Shown: positions 35,453-46,645, counted from the first letter of the stretch. The stretch is 64,000 bases of DNA from Microcebus murinus (GCF_040939455.1 NC_134104.1:139226501-139290500); one strand, 5' to 3'. Notes: generated by a model from the letters alone, not told the origin. Numbers and translations: made by a program.

Positions 35453-35942
35453 TATATTTATATAATATTTTTATTTCAGCATATTATGAGGGTACAAATG
35501 TTTAGGTTACGTGTGTTGCCTTTCTTCCCTTTCCCTCCCCGGAGTCAGAGCTTCAAGCGTGTCCATCTCCCAGACCAGGCGTCCTCAAACTACGGCCCTC
35601 GGGCCACATGCGGGCTGCCTAGCACATTTATCCAGCCTTCTGGGTGTTTTTGCCGCTGCTGCCTGTCCTGCTTAGCAGCCGACTCGTCCCGGGCCCACAG
35701 TGCGCACTCTCCAATGGTCTGAGGGACAGTGAATTGGCCCCCTGTTTAAAAAGTTTGAGGACCCCTGCCCCAGACAGTGCTCATTGCATTCCTTATGTAT
35801 ATATATACCCATCCCCTCCTCCTCCCTCCCATCTGTCCAACGTCCGATAAATGTTATTCCTATATGTGCACTTAGGTGTTGATCAGTGAAACCAATTTGC
35901 TGGTGAGTACAAGCAGTGCTTATTTTTCCATTCTTGGGATAG
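35453..35942 (-). mobile_element. Lemur-type LINE-1 3' end, antisense, with a hAT inside
   Basis: Antisense copy of the same L1 3' UTR type as 30942-31279 ('gagggtacaaatgtttagg', 'cagtgctcattgcattcc', 'ccgataaatgttattcc', 'ttgatcagtgaaaccaat', 'tccattcttgggata'). Perfect 13-bp target duplication gaagcaaagtctt at 35440-35452 and 35943-35955. A 192-bp hAT element (35576-35767) splits it, so the hAT is the later event. Confidence 0.95.
35576..35767 (-). mobile_element. Non-autonomous hAT element B (192 bp), nested in L1
   Basis: Left end caggcgtcctcaaactac and right end (complement) caggggtcctcaaact form terminal inverted repeats. Flanking 8-bp duplication tcccagac/ccccagac (7 of 8). Joining the two flanks across one copy restores the L1 text 'ccagacagtgctc'. 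GC-rich interior (about 35650-35700), no transposase. Related to element A at 29705 by its ends only. Confidence 0.95.
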
Positions 35943-36079
35943 GAAGCAAAGTCTTGAAATGAAGACTGCCTGACAGTAAATCCAGTGACCACTATGATTA
36001 CAGAGAGGTGTAAATGGTCGAGAGGCTTCCCTGCAGACTCTGCCTACAGAGTCTAGCTCGAATCTCCCCTGTCTCCCAA

Positions 36080-36335
36080 GACAATGTTGGAAGGTTAGGT
36101 CATGAGGGCTCTGCCCCACAAAAGAGGCTTGGGAGAGCCTGTATGCACCTTCTGCCATGTGCAGACCCAGCTAGAAGGCACCATCTATGAGGACATCCCT
36201 TCACCAGATACCAAATCTGCTGGCACCTTGATCTGGGACTTCCTAACTCCAGAACTATGAGCAATGATTTCTGGTGTTTACAAATTACCCAGTCTAAGGT
36301 ATTTTTGTTATAGCAGCCTGAACAGACTAAGGCAA
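36080..36335 (+). mobile_element. MST-type MaLR LTR, 5'-truncated
   Basis: 'ttaggtcatgagggctctgc', 'accttctgccatgtgcag', 'ctgctggcaccttgatctgg', 'tccagaactatgagcaatg' and 'gttatagcagcctgaacag' give the MST/THE 3' signature. The first part is missing or too diverged. Confidence 0.85.
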
Positions 36336-36922
36336 ATATTTAGGGCTGTCTTCTGTGAGCAAGTGATAATCAAGTATCCCTAAATAAATGAAGTGAGGAA
36401 GTGAGATGTGTTCTAGGTTAGGAAAGAGCTGACCAGGCCAAGGGCAGTGCAAATGGAAAGGCTCAGAGGTGAGAATGACCTTGGTATGCCTGAGAAAGCA
36501 CAGAAAGGCCAGCAGAGTAGAGAGCGTTAGAAGAAAAATATCAAAAACTGCATTCTGGACTTCTCTTTCTAGGTTCCATGGATACCAGGAAGCTCTTCTG
36601 TTAATAATCATCTTTGTTTTTTTTGTTTGTTTGTTTTTTAAAGTCACTCTTTACCTCAGGCTACCAGTTTACAGCACCGTTGAAGATATTACTTTTTTTT
36701 TTGACATATTTATATTCTAGGACTATCTTTTTGATATGAAACTCTGTATATTTAAAAAACACTCTCATTTCTTCCAGTAGTACAAACTTTTTTTTAAAGG
36801 CATGTGAGTATGAAGGGGGCTGGTTCTCTATATTCCCACTCCAGTCTGTGGAACACATTTTTACCGATTATAATTTCAGATATGGTCTTTTCCTGACCTT
36901 GTCCCTATTTCTAAGCAACTAC
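36336..36922. other. Unassigned sequence
   Basis: No repeat or gene recognised. A poly-T/GTTT run lies at 36616-36640. Confidence 0.4.
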
Positions 36923-36924
36923 TA

Positions 36925-37365
36925 CCATGTTTCCCTGAAAATAAGATCTACCCATAAAATAAGCCCTGCCAGGATTTCTAAGCATTTGCGCAATAGAAGC
37001 CCTACCCCGAAAATAAGACCTAGCGATGGGCATGGCTCCGCAGGGCATCTGCACAACCCCATGCATTTCGTTGTGGAGCGGTAAAGAAGACAAACAGCCC
37101 TTCTCATCTGCCCCATTAGCTCGACATGAGAGAGTGGGGCCAATGGTTCTAAAGGAAATAGAGTCACTAGAAATTCAGGATGGAATTCGGGGTTTGGAGA
37201 GTTATGATGATGTTCCAGAAGAAGACAACTTAACTATATTTGAATAAATGTAGATTGTTGTACTGTACTTTAAAAAAAATAACACATCCCCTGAAAATAA
37301 GCCCTAGGGTGTCTTCTTGAGGAAAAATAAATATAAGCCCCTATCTTATTTTCGGGGAAACACGG
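36925..37365 (+). mobile_element. Tc1/mariner-like non-autonomous element (441 bp)
   Basis: Termini: left ccatgtttccctgaaaataa, right (complement) ccgtgtttccccgaaaataa. The inverted repeat is 23 bp with two mismatches. TA dinucleotides flank both ends (36923-36924 and 37366-37367), the target duplication of the Tc1/mariner superfamily. The core motif gaaaataag recurs internally near 37008 and 37291. A 73-codon open frame (37026-37247) with an acidic tail could be a remnant of a transposase end. No catalytic domain is present. Low terminal divergence suggests relatively recent mobility. Confidence 0.9.
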
Positions 37366-37367
37366 TA

Positions 37368-38490
37368 TATATCAATTATTGACGCATTACCAAAAACAAG
37401 ATGGGCATAGGCAAGAAGCAAGTAAAAGTTTTGATATGAAAAATAAAGAGAATTAAATTTTGATGTCTTTGCTTCTCTAAGCATGTAGTAACACAAAGAT
37501 AACTTACCACTGTTGTCATAGGAGAGCCTGGTTAAATACTAATACCTTCCATCTTAATCAGGGTCCTTTTGTTTATTGTTAACCAAGTCAAGTTTGACCA
37601 AAGCATTTCTTCTCTTTTTCTAGAATGTATCTGGTGTCAGAGTCCTATTATATTGAAGGCTCTATTGTCCTCTAGAAAATAGTTTCTGCACAATTTTTTC
37701 CTACCATGGAATACTGAGCAACCTGGTAATACAAAATACTTTATGATCAAGTGGGTTATGCTGAGAATATTCTTTCTCTGTATAGACCAAGTCATAAGAA
37801 TGGGAAAACCCAACTCAATTTCATTTGATCCCTACAGTATTATTTCTCTGTCCCTTATACCACATTCCCAGAAAATGATTGCTCATCTGGTAGGTTGCAG
37901 TAATAACCCCACACAGATCAGAGCCTCTGGAATATCAGGGATAAAGTGTACTCAATGACCTTGTAAACAATGGTTAAAGCACTAATTAGTCTATTATGGA
38001 AACTTGACAAGAGGTGATAAAACTATGAACATTCTTCTCTCTTTCCCAGCCTGTTCCATGTGAATAATGGAATTTCATGTGTAATTGAGAGGTAGGAAGG
38101 AGAAGAAAGTCACATATATTTTGAAAAGCTCCCCTGATGTCCTGGTGGTTCTCTTGACAAGTCATTTTCCCCTCCTCCTTCTTTTTATTGTTCCAATGTT
38201 CTGTAATTATGTTTCTATGTGTCTTCTCTTTTTTTAGTTTATAGATGTATTTGTTATTTATCCCCTTCCTTATCCCCTCAACATGTGAACAAATATTGTT
38301 TTTTCTTCCCTAATTCTTCTGTTTTATTGTTTTTCCTAAACATCTCTTCTCTCTCCCATTATTCCTTCTCTCACAACTGATCATAATATAAAATTCATTT
38401 ATTTTAAAATAGTTACCTTATCTCTGAAATTAAGTTTACGGTCGCCATTCTTCATTGCAAGCCAGCCTGCCATCTGTCTGCAGACTAGTT
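37368..38490. other. Mostly single-copy sequence
   Basis: 1.1 kb without a recognised repeat or gene. Pyrimidine-rich around 38160-38370. Confidence 0.4.
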
Positions 38491-38494
38491 TAGA

Positions 38495-38605
38495 GGAGGG
38501 GAAAGGAGCTAACATTTTATTAAACACTTTAGTGCCAGATATTATTAGGCAGGTGCTTTGCAGATATAAATTCGTTTAATCATTTTAACAGCCTGTGGTT
38601 GATCA
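38495..38605 (-). repeat. MIR SINE fragment, antisense
   Basis: 'gctaacattttattaaacac', 'caggtgctttgcagatataa', 'cgtttaatcattttaacag' follow the antisense MIR 3' half. Confidence 0.75.
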
Positions 38606-38659
38606 TATATTGTTCTGAAATATTCAGTCCATCCCCCTCACCTTCATGGGAAAAGGATA

Positions 38660-39082
38660 CTTCTTGCTCTGGTGATGTTGGGTTTGCCTATATGACTTGC
38701 TTTGGCTTCACCTTGGGCTGGGTGCTCTTCCCCTCGCTTTGACTTTGGTCTCTGTCGTGTGCCATGGTTTGGCCAACGGGATGTTAATATAGATGTGATA
38801 CAAGCACAAACTTGAATTACACTTTCACAATTGAGCTTGCCTTCTTGCACTTCTGCAAGACTATCCAGGCCATTTCACGCCACATGAAAAACATTCTCAG
38901 TCTAGCCCTCCGATTCCAGGAGTGAAGCTGAGGCTCTCAGAAAACAAAGCCACTCCAGTCCAGATTAGCCAAATCCCAGCTGATCCCAGCTCTCCACAGG
39001 TGCATGCCCTAAATAAAGGCTTATTTTCTATGCCACTGAGATTTTGTGGCTTTTGTTACACAGCAATAGCTAACCAACACAC
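38660..39082 (+). mobile_element. MLT1-like LTR, family X2
   Basis: 'ggccaacgggatgttaatat', 'gatgtgatacaagcacaaac', an AATAAA signal ('ctaaataaaggcttatt'), 'gccactgagattttgtggc' and 'ttgttacacagcaatagc' show an R-U5-like end. Similar endings occur at 46650-46977 and 62780-63175. Confidence 0.6.
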
Positions 39083-39243
39083 AATCTTATGAAGTAAATA
39101 AGATTACTCCATACATAATCATAAATAAGATCAGATTATCCTTTTTAACACAAAATGGAAACTGACAGTAAGAAACAAGCCCACAGTCACTTAAATATGT
39201 GAAACCAGGACCCACACTGAAGTCTGTTCTAAAATCCAAGGCT

Positions 39244-39363
39244 ATCTGTGGCCATGCCACCCTGAAGGTGCTTGATCTCATCTGATCTCAGAAGCTAAGC
39301 AGGGTTGGGCCTGGTTAGTACTTGGATAGGGGACCCGTGGGAATATCAGGTACTATAGGCTTT
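39244..39363 (+). pseudogene. 5S rRNA retropseudogene
   Basis: A full-length, diverged match to vertebrate 5S rRNA: 'tggccatgccaccctgaag', 'atctgatctcagaagctaag', 'cagggttgggcctggttag', 'tacttggataggggaccc', ending 'tataggctttt'. The internal promoter is damaged (a C-to-T in the A-box region and changes in the C-box region), so it should not be transcribed normally. It starts exactly at the 5S +1 and is followed by a short A-rich tail. It is flanked by taaaatccaaggct (39230-39243) and taaaatccagggct (39380-39393), 13 of 14, so it was retrotransposed. Confidence 0.93.
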
Positions 39364-39393
39364 TAAAAATACAGTAAAGTAAAATCCAGGGCT

Positions 39394-40143
39394 CTCTTAC
39401 CTACAATGAGTTTCCTCTTTAAACTTTATATTTCTTTCTATAAAATTAACAAAATAAATGTGATTTTTACTTTCTTTTGTCTTTCAGTTAGTTTTTGCTG
39501 AGGTCAGGAGCTGTTCCAATGAAGTGTATTCTTTCCCCTGCCCAGAAATTTGACTTCCTAGAATTATGCCTTTACTTTATTCTGTGAGTTCTCAGTGTGG
39601 CCCACTGATAATAGGATTAAAAAACTAATAACTGGTTATTCCAAAACTGCAGTTCTTATATATATGTAATTTGTTTTTGAAGCTCAAAACTGATCAGATA
39701 CGAAGAGCAAGCACTGGGTACAAGTGATGGATAATTGTTTCCTTCCCTACTCCAGCCTGGAAGCGGAATGTGTGATAAAACTGGAGTATTACGAGTGGTG
39801 GATCCTGATAAGTCAGTCCTCAGAGCTCAGCAGGAATTGGTGGTATTACTGCTGAGTCACTTGTCATTATTTTTTGGAACTGATAATACTGAAGGAAGTA
39901 CCTGAACAAATGACAAACACAGTGCCCATTATTTCTAAAAGGCCAGAAGTCTCCCTAGTTATTAGGGATTGATCCACTTAACTTCAAAATCTGCACAAGT
40001 GCTGGAACAGATAGTCAATTTGAAATGATGCTCTAGTTAACTCAATGGCCAGCCAAAAGGGTATCCACTTTGCTAGTTTAGCCCTCCACGGTAAATCTTT
40101 AAATATCACCAGTGGTGGTTGTAAGGTTGGCAAGGAATACTGC
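39394..40143. other. Unassigned sequence
   Basis: No recognised repeat or gene. Confidence 0.4.
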
Positions 40144-40172
40144 TTTTTTTTTTTTTTTTTTTTTTTTTTTTT
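40144..40172. repeat. Poly-T tract (29 T)
   Basis: A long uninterrupted T-run that does not belong to any recognisable antisense SINE. About 25 bases separate it from the MER20 downstream. It may be the tail of a very short retrocopy, or a grown homopolymer. Confidence 0.95.
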
Positions 40173-40197
40173 GTAAATCCATCTTTGGGACACAATT

Positions 40198-40383
40198 CAG
40201 ATTCTCAACCTGGGCACTCTTGGCATTTTGGCCTGGATAATCCTTTGTTATAGGAGCTGTCCTGTGCATTGTAGGATACTTAGCAATATATTTTGGCCTC
40301 TCCTCACTAGACACCAATGTGTCCAGGCATTGCTAAATGCCCTAGGGGGGTCAAAATTGTCCCCGTTAATGAGAAGCCACCTG
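40198..40383 (-). mobile_element. MER20 (hAT-Charlie, non-autonomous)
   Basis: 'attctcaacctgggcactc', 'ggcattttggcctggataat', 'gctgtcctgtgcattgtagg', 'gtgtccaggcattgctaaat' and 'gggggtcaaaattgtcccc' are the MER20 antisense sequence nearly end to end. A 170-codon open frame starting at 40228 begins inside it and is not a gene. Confidence 0.9.
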
Positions 40384-40674
40384 AGGATACTTCCCCACAT
40401 TAGTGCTGCCAGTGCCCATCGTGATGTCTGTGCCGTCTCCAAGAGTGCTCAAAGATGCCAGCCTTGGAGGTGGCAGTCTGTTACCACCTTCCCTGGGGTC
40501 CTCACTGCACCAGCATCATTCTGGGCTCCCTGTAGACGGCCTCCATGTGCTATACTTCATCACCTGGGCATCAAAAGAATACTACTCGTACCCTGGCAAG
40601 CCCCGCCTCCCCCAACCTCACACAATCTGTCAGGAAAAGAGTCCTTTGGACTCAATGGTTCTCAACTATTAGGC
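40384..40674. other. Unassigned sequence between MER elements
   Basis: No repeat or domain recognised. Confidence 0.4.
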
Positions 40675-40833
40675 CAGTGCTTCTCAAATTTAATGCGTGC
40701 AACAGTCACCTGGGAGATCTTAGGAAAATGCAGATTCTGACTCAGTAGGCTTGAGATGGGGCCTGAGATTCTACATTTCTTACAGGCTCCCAGGGAGGCT
40801 GGCCCAGGACTACACTTTAAGCAGCAAGGTGTT
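40675..40833 (+). mobile_element. MER5A (hAT-Charlie)
   Basis: Starts cagtgcttctcaaattt and contains 'cagtcacctgggagatc', 'gactcagtaggcttgagatg' and 'ggactacactttaagcag'. Nearly complete. Confidence 0.85.
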
Positions 40834-40839
40834 AGTAGA

Positions 40840-40975
40840 CATAAGAATCACCTGGGATATAGACTCCTAAGTACCTTCCACTAAAGAGGCTGATCCAGAG
40901 GGTCTAAGCGAGACCCAGTCATCTATGTTTCCAACAACTTTACCCATGTAGTTTAGAGTCCACACCTAGAGAAAC
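40840..40975 (+). mobile_element. Second MER5-like copy
   Basis: 'ataagaatcacctgggatat', 'gctgatccagagggtctaag' and 'tagtttagagtccacacc' repeat the MER5 order directly after the previous element. Its ends are less clear. Confidence 0.65.
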
Positions 40976-41795
40976 ACAGGATTACTGTAGCCCTTATCTT
41001 TATAAGACTGAGCAACACGTTCCTGGGGTTAGACCCAATCCTTGAAGCTATGAAGCTAATTCCACAGGTATGTCCTCTTCTTGAGCTTAAAAGCTCCCTC
41101 CCTATAGCAAATCACCTGATGCATATATATACCTGTCTGGTGGCACCTATAAGTCATCAGGTGCCACCAAATAAGCCCAAGCCTCCAGAAGCTAACCCAG
41201 GTTAGATGCCTGCTGGGCCCCAGCAGACGAGAAGTTAGAATCTCCTTCCAGGCTGGGGTACAGGGAGAGCCTTTTAAGTCAAAGGCACAATTGTCCACTT
41301 GCATAGAAAGTACACACATCTTTGTGGAAATGTGGAGTTGGAAAGGCCTATGCCGTGTGGACCTTTGGCCTGAACTCTGCCTGTCCCTGCTGTCTTTTTA
41401 GGTGAGCAATTCCCACAAACGTAGGAGATCTACTGCCTGCAACCCTTTGTGATGTTTTGCAGTTTCAAGGTACATCTTCTGAGTATTTTCGGCAAGAAGG
41501 AAAGTTTGGACAGAACATTCCTAGGTTAATATCCATAGAGGCCTCCCTCTGTGGTATTTATCAACAGAATTCCCTCTCCCTACTCACTTCCCAGCAAAGG
41601 TTCATGCATTCCCATCGGTCACTTCCTCAAAACAGCCACAAGACATCAAGAGAAAAAAGGAATAGTTCCAGCAGAAGAGAGAGAAAAAGAGAGGCTCCCA
41701 GGTTCAAGAGAGAGAGTGGAACAGTTTTATGATACTCTTATTGAAAAGGAACCTCTGGGATTTACGATAGAAGTCAGCATGACTGGGGTGAATGT
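40976..41795. other. Unassigned sequence
   Basis: No feature recognised. Confidence 0.4.
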
Positions 41796-41799
41796 AAGG

Positions 41800-41960
41800 A
41801 ACAAATGCTGAGATGCTACTGTGTAACGAGCACCCTGCATGCATTGCCTTTTGTCATCCTCACAAGGATATAATGAGGTGTCATTACCTCCACTCCAGTG
41901 ATGAAGACACAGAGTTCAAAGAATTTTAATGCAGGAGAAAAGAAATCTGGGCTCCCGATC
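41800..41960 (-). repeat. MIR SINE, antisense
   Basis: 'tgctactgtgtaacgagcac', 'tgtcatcctcacaaggatat', 'gtcattacctccactccag' and 'tgatgaagacacagagttc' follow the antisense MIR core. Confidence 0.8.
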
Positions 41961-42975
41961 CAAGGGAGCCACTGTAGTACCCCTGTGCTGTTTACTCCGA
42001 AACATCTATCCCATTGAAGCCCCTGTTATTTCGGGTCTCTCTCTATGACAGTACCTGAAACCTATAACCTAACTAATGTAACCAGATTCCGTACCCAGAA
42101 TTGTTAGGGCAAATAAAGCATCGAAGCCTTGTCATTTAGGAGGCTTCATACCACTTTTCTAGGAGTGCTTTTCCTTGCTGGTGTTGTTGCACATGAATAC
42201 GAAGGTGAGTGTGTCCTGCTCTGACCTTGGTACTTCTCTAAACGCCTCCATTCCCCCATTACCCGCTAATGCCAATAATGGCATCTTTTAAGTTCTTCCT
42301 TCAATACAGTGTATGGAGAAGTGTCTTGACAGATTTGGCAGGATCAAGCTAAATCTTTCCAGGGAGAAAATGTCATTTTCAATTTTCATAATAGACTTTT
42401 GAAGAAAGCTATGATATTACTATCTTTCTTTATGAAAACTTATATTGCAAAAGATGAGCTACTAAGCCAAAGCAGATCAATAAATATGCCAGTGTGGTTC
42501 ATCTCAATTCCAGTTTGCTCCAGTTCTAACTTCAAAATAGATATCCATCTTATTGTATACCGCTGTTATAAGAAGAGACTGTCAACATTTTACCTTTTAG
42601 GTTATGATCCAATCTCCTAATCCCTTAAGAAATATGGTTACACTGATGACATACCCCAGATATTCCAGGGCCAACCCAATTTCAAATGTTTTTCTATTGT
42701 CATCCGTAGGTCCCGGTCTTGATTCAGCTCTGTGACTGAGAGCACATTCTTAATTTTCCAATTTAAAATAATGAAATACAGACTCCCCTGATTTGAGAAT
42801 TATCTATCTCACCCCATTTCTGGAATTGATTTGATTCCAACAACCTGAACCCTTCCCCAATCTTCCCTTGCTCCCAATTCTGCCTTTTCTTCTTATGCCC
42901 AGGGACCCCAATCAATTTCCTTATGTCACGTTTCTATTATTTACCTAAGTATTATGATTACAGTTGCTGGTTTTG
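41961..42975. other. Unassigned sequence
   Basis: No feature recognised in this 1 kb. Confidence 0.4.
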
Positions 42976-42979
42976 CTTT

Positions 42980-43112
42980 TGTTCATATATGCATTTGTAT
43001 GCATCTGTATGCATGCCTAGGCTGTTAACTCTTTGTAAAATCAAGGACCTGTTACATTTGCTTTTGTATCATATGCCTGAGACATAGGCTGGCGTACAAT
43101 ATATGTCTAATG
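42980..43112 (+). repeat. Possible LINE-2 3' end
   Basis: 'ctgttaactctttgtaaaat', 'caaggacctgttacatttgc' and 'gcctgagacataggctggc' have the rhythm of the L2 terminal region. Weak. Confidence 0.45.
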
Positions 43113-44615
43113 ATTTTAAGTTAGGAAAAATAAATAAATATGGTTTTGCTGATAAGTAAGTACAGAAGTGGGATTTCTGGGCACTGTAGAGAACACTGGT
43201 TCTGTTTTAGGTGTATCAGCCCGGCAACACGAGTGGCTTGGAGGGGTCGGGAGGAAAGGAAAGCATGCTAATGGAGGAGATGAAAAGGAGCCAACGGCAA
43301 ATGTTACCCTCCTCCAACTTTGTCTAAAGCTCATCTTGTCCACAGCAGTCTCAGAGAGCTCAATTTAACAGATGGAAGTAAGGTCAAGGGCCAGGGACAT
43401 ACTTGGTTGAATTAGAAATTAAATTCTGAACTTGAAAACGAAGAATAAATGCTCTACTGCTACACTTTAAGAACATCTCCAAAATAAATAAATAAATAAA
43501 ATAATAAGATCCATTAACTTGAAGAACCAGAAACATAGTTCAAAGGAGATACTGTCTCCCCACTCTATAAAATGCTAATTGCTGAACACCCTCATTGGCC
43601 AACAATGTGTGATGTGATCACAGTTCTTTTCTGGGCAAGTGTTTTCTTGGGGCCTACTTCAGGGAACTGGGGCCTTTAAATGTAGTACTTAACAGATTAA
43701 ATTAGGCAAAATTTCAGGGGTACTCAAATAGACTCACTTTTAAGTTTTATTTTAGCGAGCAGAGGGGATGCAGGGAAAGGGAAAATCATATTCAAGTGCC
43801 ATGAGCAAGAGCTTGGATCTGAGCCCTCAAACCACAGTCACTTCCTGTAGCACTCACATCCCTGGATCTGAACACATCTTTACCATGCAGACAAAACTCT
43901 CCCCCAAAAGTTAGATTTTTTCCTGAGTTCAAAGGAGGTCTGCAGTTTGCATATTTCTTGTTTTATTTGAGAAATCCGGATGCTTCTTCCCCCAAGTTCC
44001 GATTTTTGATCTGTGATTTTTATTTTTGCCTCAGTTGATAAAAGATAGTACATCCTTTCTTGGCATCCTGCACCCCCAACTTAGTCACCAGAAGCAGATG
44101 GCTACGAACATGTGATCAGACTTATTTTTTTAATGATTTTTTTTTTACAAAGCCAATATATCAATACATGAAAGCAGGCAGTCTGGTACCCCAAAATAAT
44201 AAGCACTACACAAACCTCCTATGTTTGAAATGAAAACTTTTCTCTCGTGTACTCCCCCACCTCTGAATGCTCAGCTGCTCCACGCAGGCTGTTAAAAGTT
44301 CCCCTTCCTTTGTTCACACTGTTCATTAACTGAGGGCATAACTGTTTCTGATTCTGCTCTCATCTAAACAACCAGCCCTTTGCACTGACAGATTGATGTG
44401 CACAGATTATAGATTGGGGCTTTGCGACTCAATGTGTAGTCACCACTGTTCTCTTTTCCTTTAGAGTAACTACTATTAGCTGCTCGTGATTATCCAAGTT
44501 CTTCTTGATGCTGTTACCCACTCAGCTTAATTAAGTCCTTTGTTGATATAAATAAGCTTTTGGTTTAACTGAGCTCAGCAAAAGGGAAAGTGTGTTTGCT
44601 AAAGTTCTTTAGTTG
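43113..44615. other. Mostly single-copy sequence
   Basis: 1.5 kb without a recognised repeat, apart from an AAAT run at 43482-43505. No coding evidence. Confidence 0.4.
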
Positions 44616-45065
44616 CAAACAATAGAAATACAATGAGCAAACTCAAGCTCACGAAAGAGAAGACTTTATTGTGACACTGTGCAGTCCTCAAAGGTCCTCT
44701 TGAGGACCTGTGCAGTCTTGAGGTCCTCAAGGTAGAAAACCACGTGACTTCTGGAAGAGATAGAGCCTGGGAATTACAAAACTAGGAGGAAGCATTCTAC
44801 ATTCTCCCTCCACAAAGCAGCTTTGTCTGCCTCTCAGGTACATGTAGGCTCAGCCAAGAGACAGGCTTTTGCAATCCCAATCCCAAATGCCCAGGAGATT
44901 GGCTAATTTGGATCTGATATCCATATTTGGTCCTAGTGGCCAGAGCCAGAGATGGTATCACACAAAATAACCATGGTGGCTGGAGGACCACGTTTTAGGG
45001 TAGAAGTCATTCCTAGGAATATGGAGAGTCGTGGTCTCATTGGCTGACCAGACATTTTCGAAACA
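44616..45065 (-). repeat. Mammal-wide repeat, family X3 (antisense)
   Basis: 'ctttagttgcaaacaataga', 'agagaagactttattgtg', 'gagattggctaatttggatc' and 'tctcattggctgaccag' match a repeat I recall but cannot name. A related sense-oriented piece lies at 61590-62145, and a fragment in the same orientation as this one at 56165-56370. Confidence 0.45.
44678..44722. other. Compact direct and inverted repeat cluster
   Basis: ctgtgcagtc occurs at 44678-44687 and 44708-44717. Between them, aggtcctc (44692-44699) and gaggacct (44702-44709) form an 8-bp inverted repeat with a 2-base centre, and 'aggtcctcaagg' follows. A local duplication in a repeat. Confidence 0.85.
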
Positions 45066-46645
45066 GTCCAACAAAGAATACTATCTTTAAAAAAAAAAAA
45101 AAATACCAAAATAGCTAACCACTCTGTGATCCCATAGAAGGTGAAAAGTAGAAAGTTTGGTGGTTGGGCTGAAAAATGGGAAATGCTTTAAGCAACTTTT
45201 CCCCATCATTCTGAAAGGGAATGGCCACCCTTTTCAGCTTGTCATAGGGAAAATGATAAGGACTCTAGATGGATTTCTAGTTCCTCTCAAATCTTATTGT
45301 CATAATGTAAATGGATTTGCTATTTAGTTTGGAATATTGTGATTTTTCTACAGTGTCAAACAAACCCATATTTTAGTAGAAGTCCCAAATTTTATTTAAA
45401 GCCTAATAGATATTACTTATTAAAGTGTGTTGTTGAGTTTTTGTTTCTTTCAAATTTCAAAGAACTAAAGTATTAAAGTATCATCAGTGTCCCTCAGATT
45501 GTAAATGTAATGAAGATAATATTCTTGAGATTTATTTTTCCCCTTTGGTTCATTTCTTTCCTATACCCTTCTCTTTCCAAGCTGTTAGGCAGTTCTAAGC
45601 TCATTGCCTCAGGAAAGGGACAAGCTCTGATAGAAAGCTGAAACAACAAAGATTTCTGGCTTGGGTTTCCAAAATCCCAGGCTGTGTTGAAGGATGAGGA
45701 GCTGACAGATGGAGATCATCTTCAGCATAGACGGAAATATGGTGGAAAAATTCCCTGGCTGAGAATAAAGGAGGGGTGGGAGGAGGCTGTTGAATAAACT
45801 GGGGTTTCCCTCAGAGTTGGAAAATTCTTCTTGGCTGGAAGACAGGGAGAAATCCAGAGGACAAATTAAGTATTTGGAAAACAGCTAGTTCTGTAGATTG
45901 TGGCCCTGAACATTTTTTCCCTGGCCAGATTCCCCAGGAGGCAGCAAAACCTCAGATAGATTTGTTGGACCAGGGAATGGGTACCAGATCTCTGCTTCCT
46001 GTGTGAATGAAACTGTCTGGATACATAATAATCTAGGTGACTGTGGCCCAGGCAGAGACCTGGGGAGTGTCATAGGCATCCAAGCGGGTGGAACTTTGGT
46101 TCATCCCTAGCCTCAGCGAGGCCAGCATAGCACTGAAGCAGTTGAATGATTCTCATGCTCCAAAACGCAGTGTATACATAGTAAAGCAAGCCGTAAAAGT
46201 GACATCTCAGAGGTCATTCACATGGATTGGCTTCTGAGACAAAAGGACAATGAATATTTCAGTGGATATCTATACAGATAGATGACTCAAAGATCAGATG
46301 CTCCCCAGAAGTGTTTTGATAATGCATAAGCTCCCGGGATTTAGATACAATCTTGAAAGAAATAGAGACAGATAATTCTGAATTAAATGAGGTAAAGTTG
46401 CAGCCACTCAGCTGATTGGAGGCTCAAAATAGAATTAAGTTGCATTATAGGAAAACAACGTTATATTTCATGCACACTTCAATTTCTGAACTGAAATATG
46501 CATACACTAAGTGAATATATAGGAAAACAAGAAACAATTTCAGCAGATCCTCCTAAAAGATCATTCAATACATTTAGTATTACGATAGATTTTTTTTTCC
46601 AGCAAGTATTCACTTTCTCTTCTTCACCTCTGTGGAACTAGTATA
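45066..46645. other. Mostly single-copy sequence
   Basis: 1.6 kb without a recognised repeat or gene. A 15-base A-run lies near 45089. Confidence 0.4.

Noticed and set aside
35249..35722. 157-codon open frame
   Set aside because: It crosses an L2 fragment, an antisense L1 and a nested hAT, three unrelated non-coding insertions.
37026..37247. 73-codon frame inside the mariner-like element as a functional gene
   Set aside because: Too short for a transposase and without catalytic residues. At most a remnant.
39244..39363. Functional 5S rRNA gene
   Set aside because: Many substitutions including the internal promoter, and it is flanked by a retrotransposition duplication.
40228..40740. 170-codon open frame, the longest in the window
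   Set aside because: It begins inside an antisense MER20 and ends inside a MER5A. The middle has no recognisable domain. Composition is that of chance translation of repeats.
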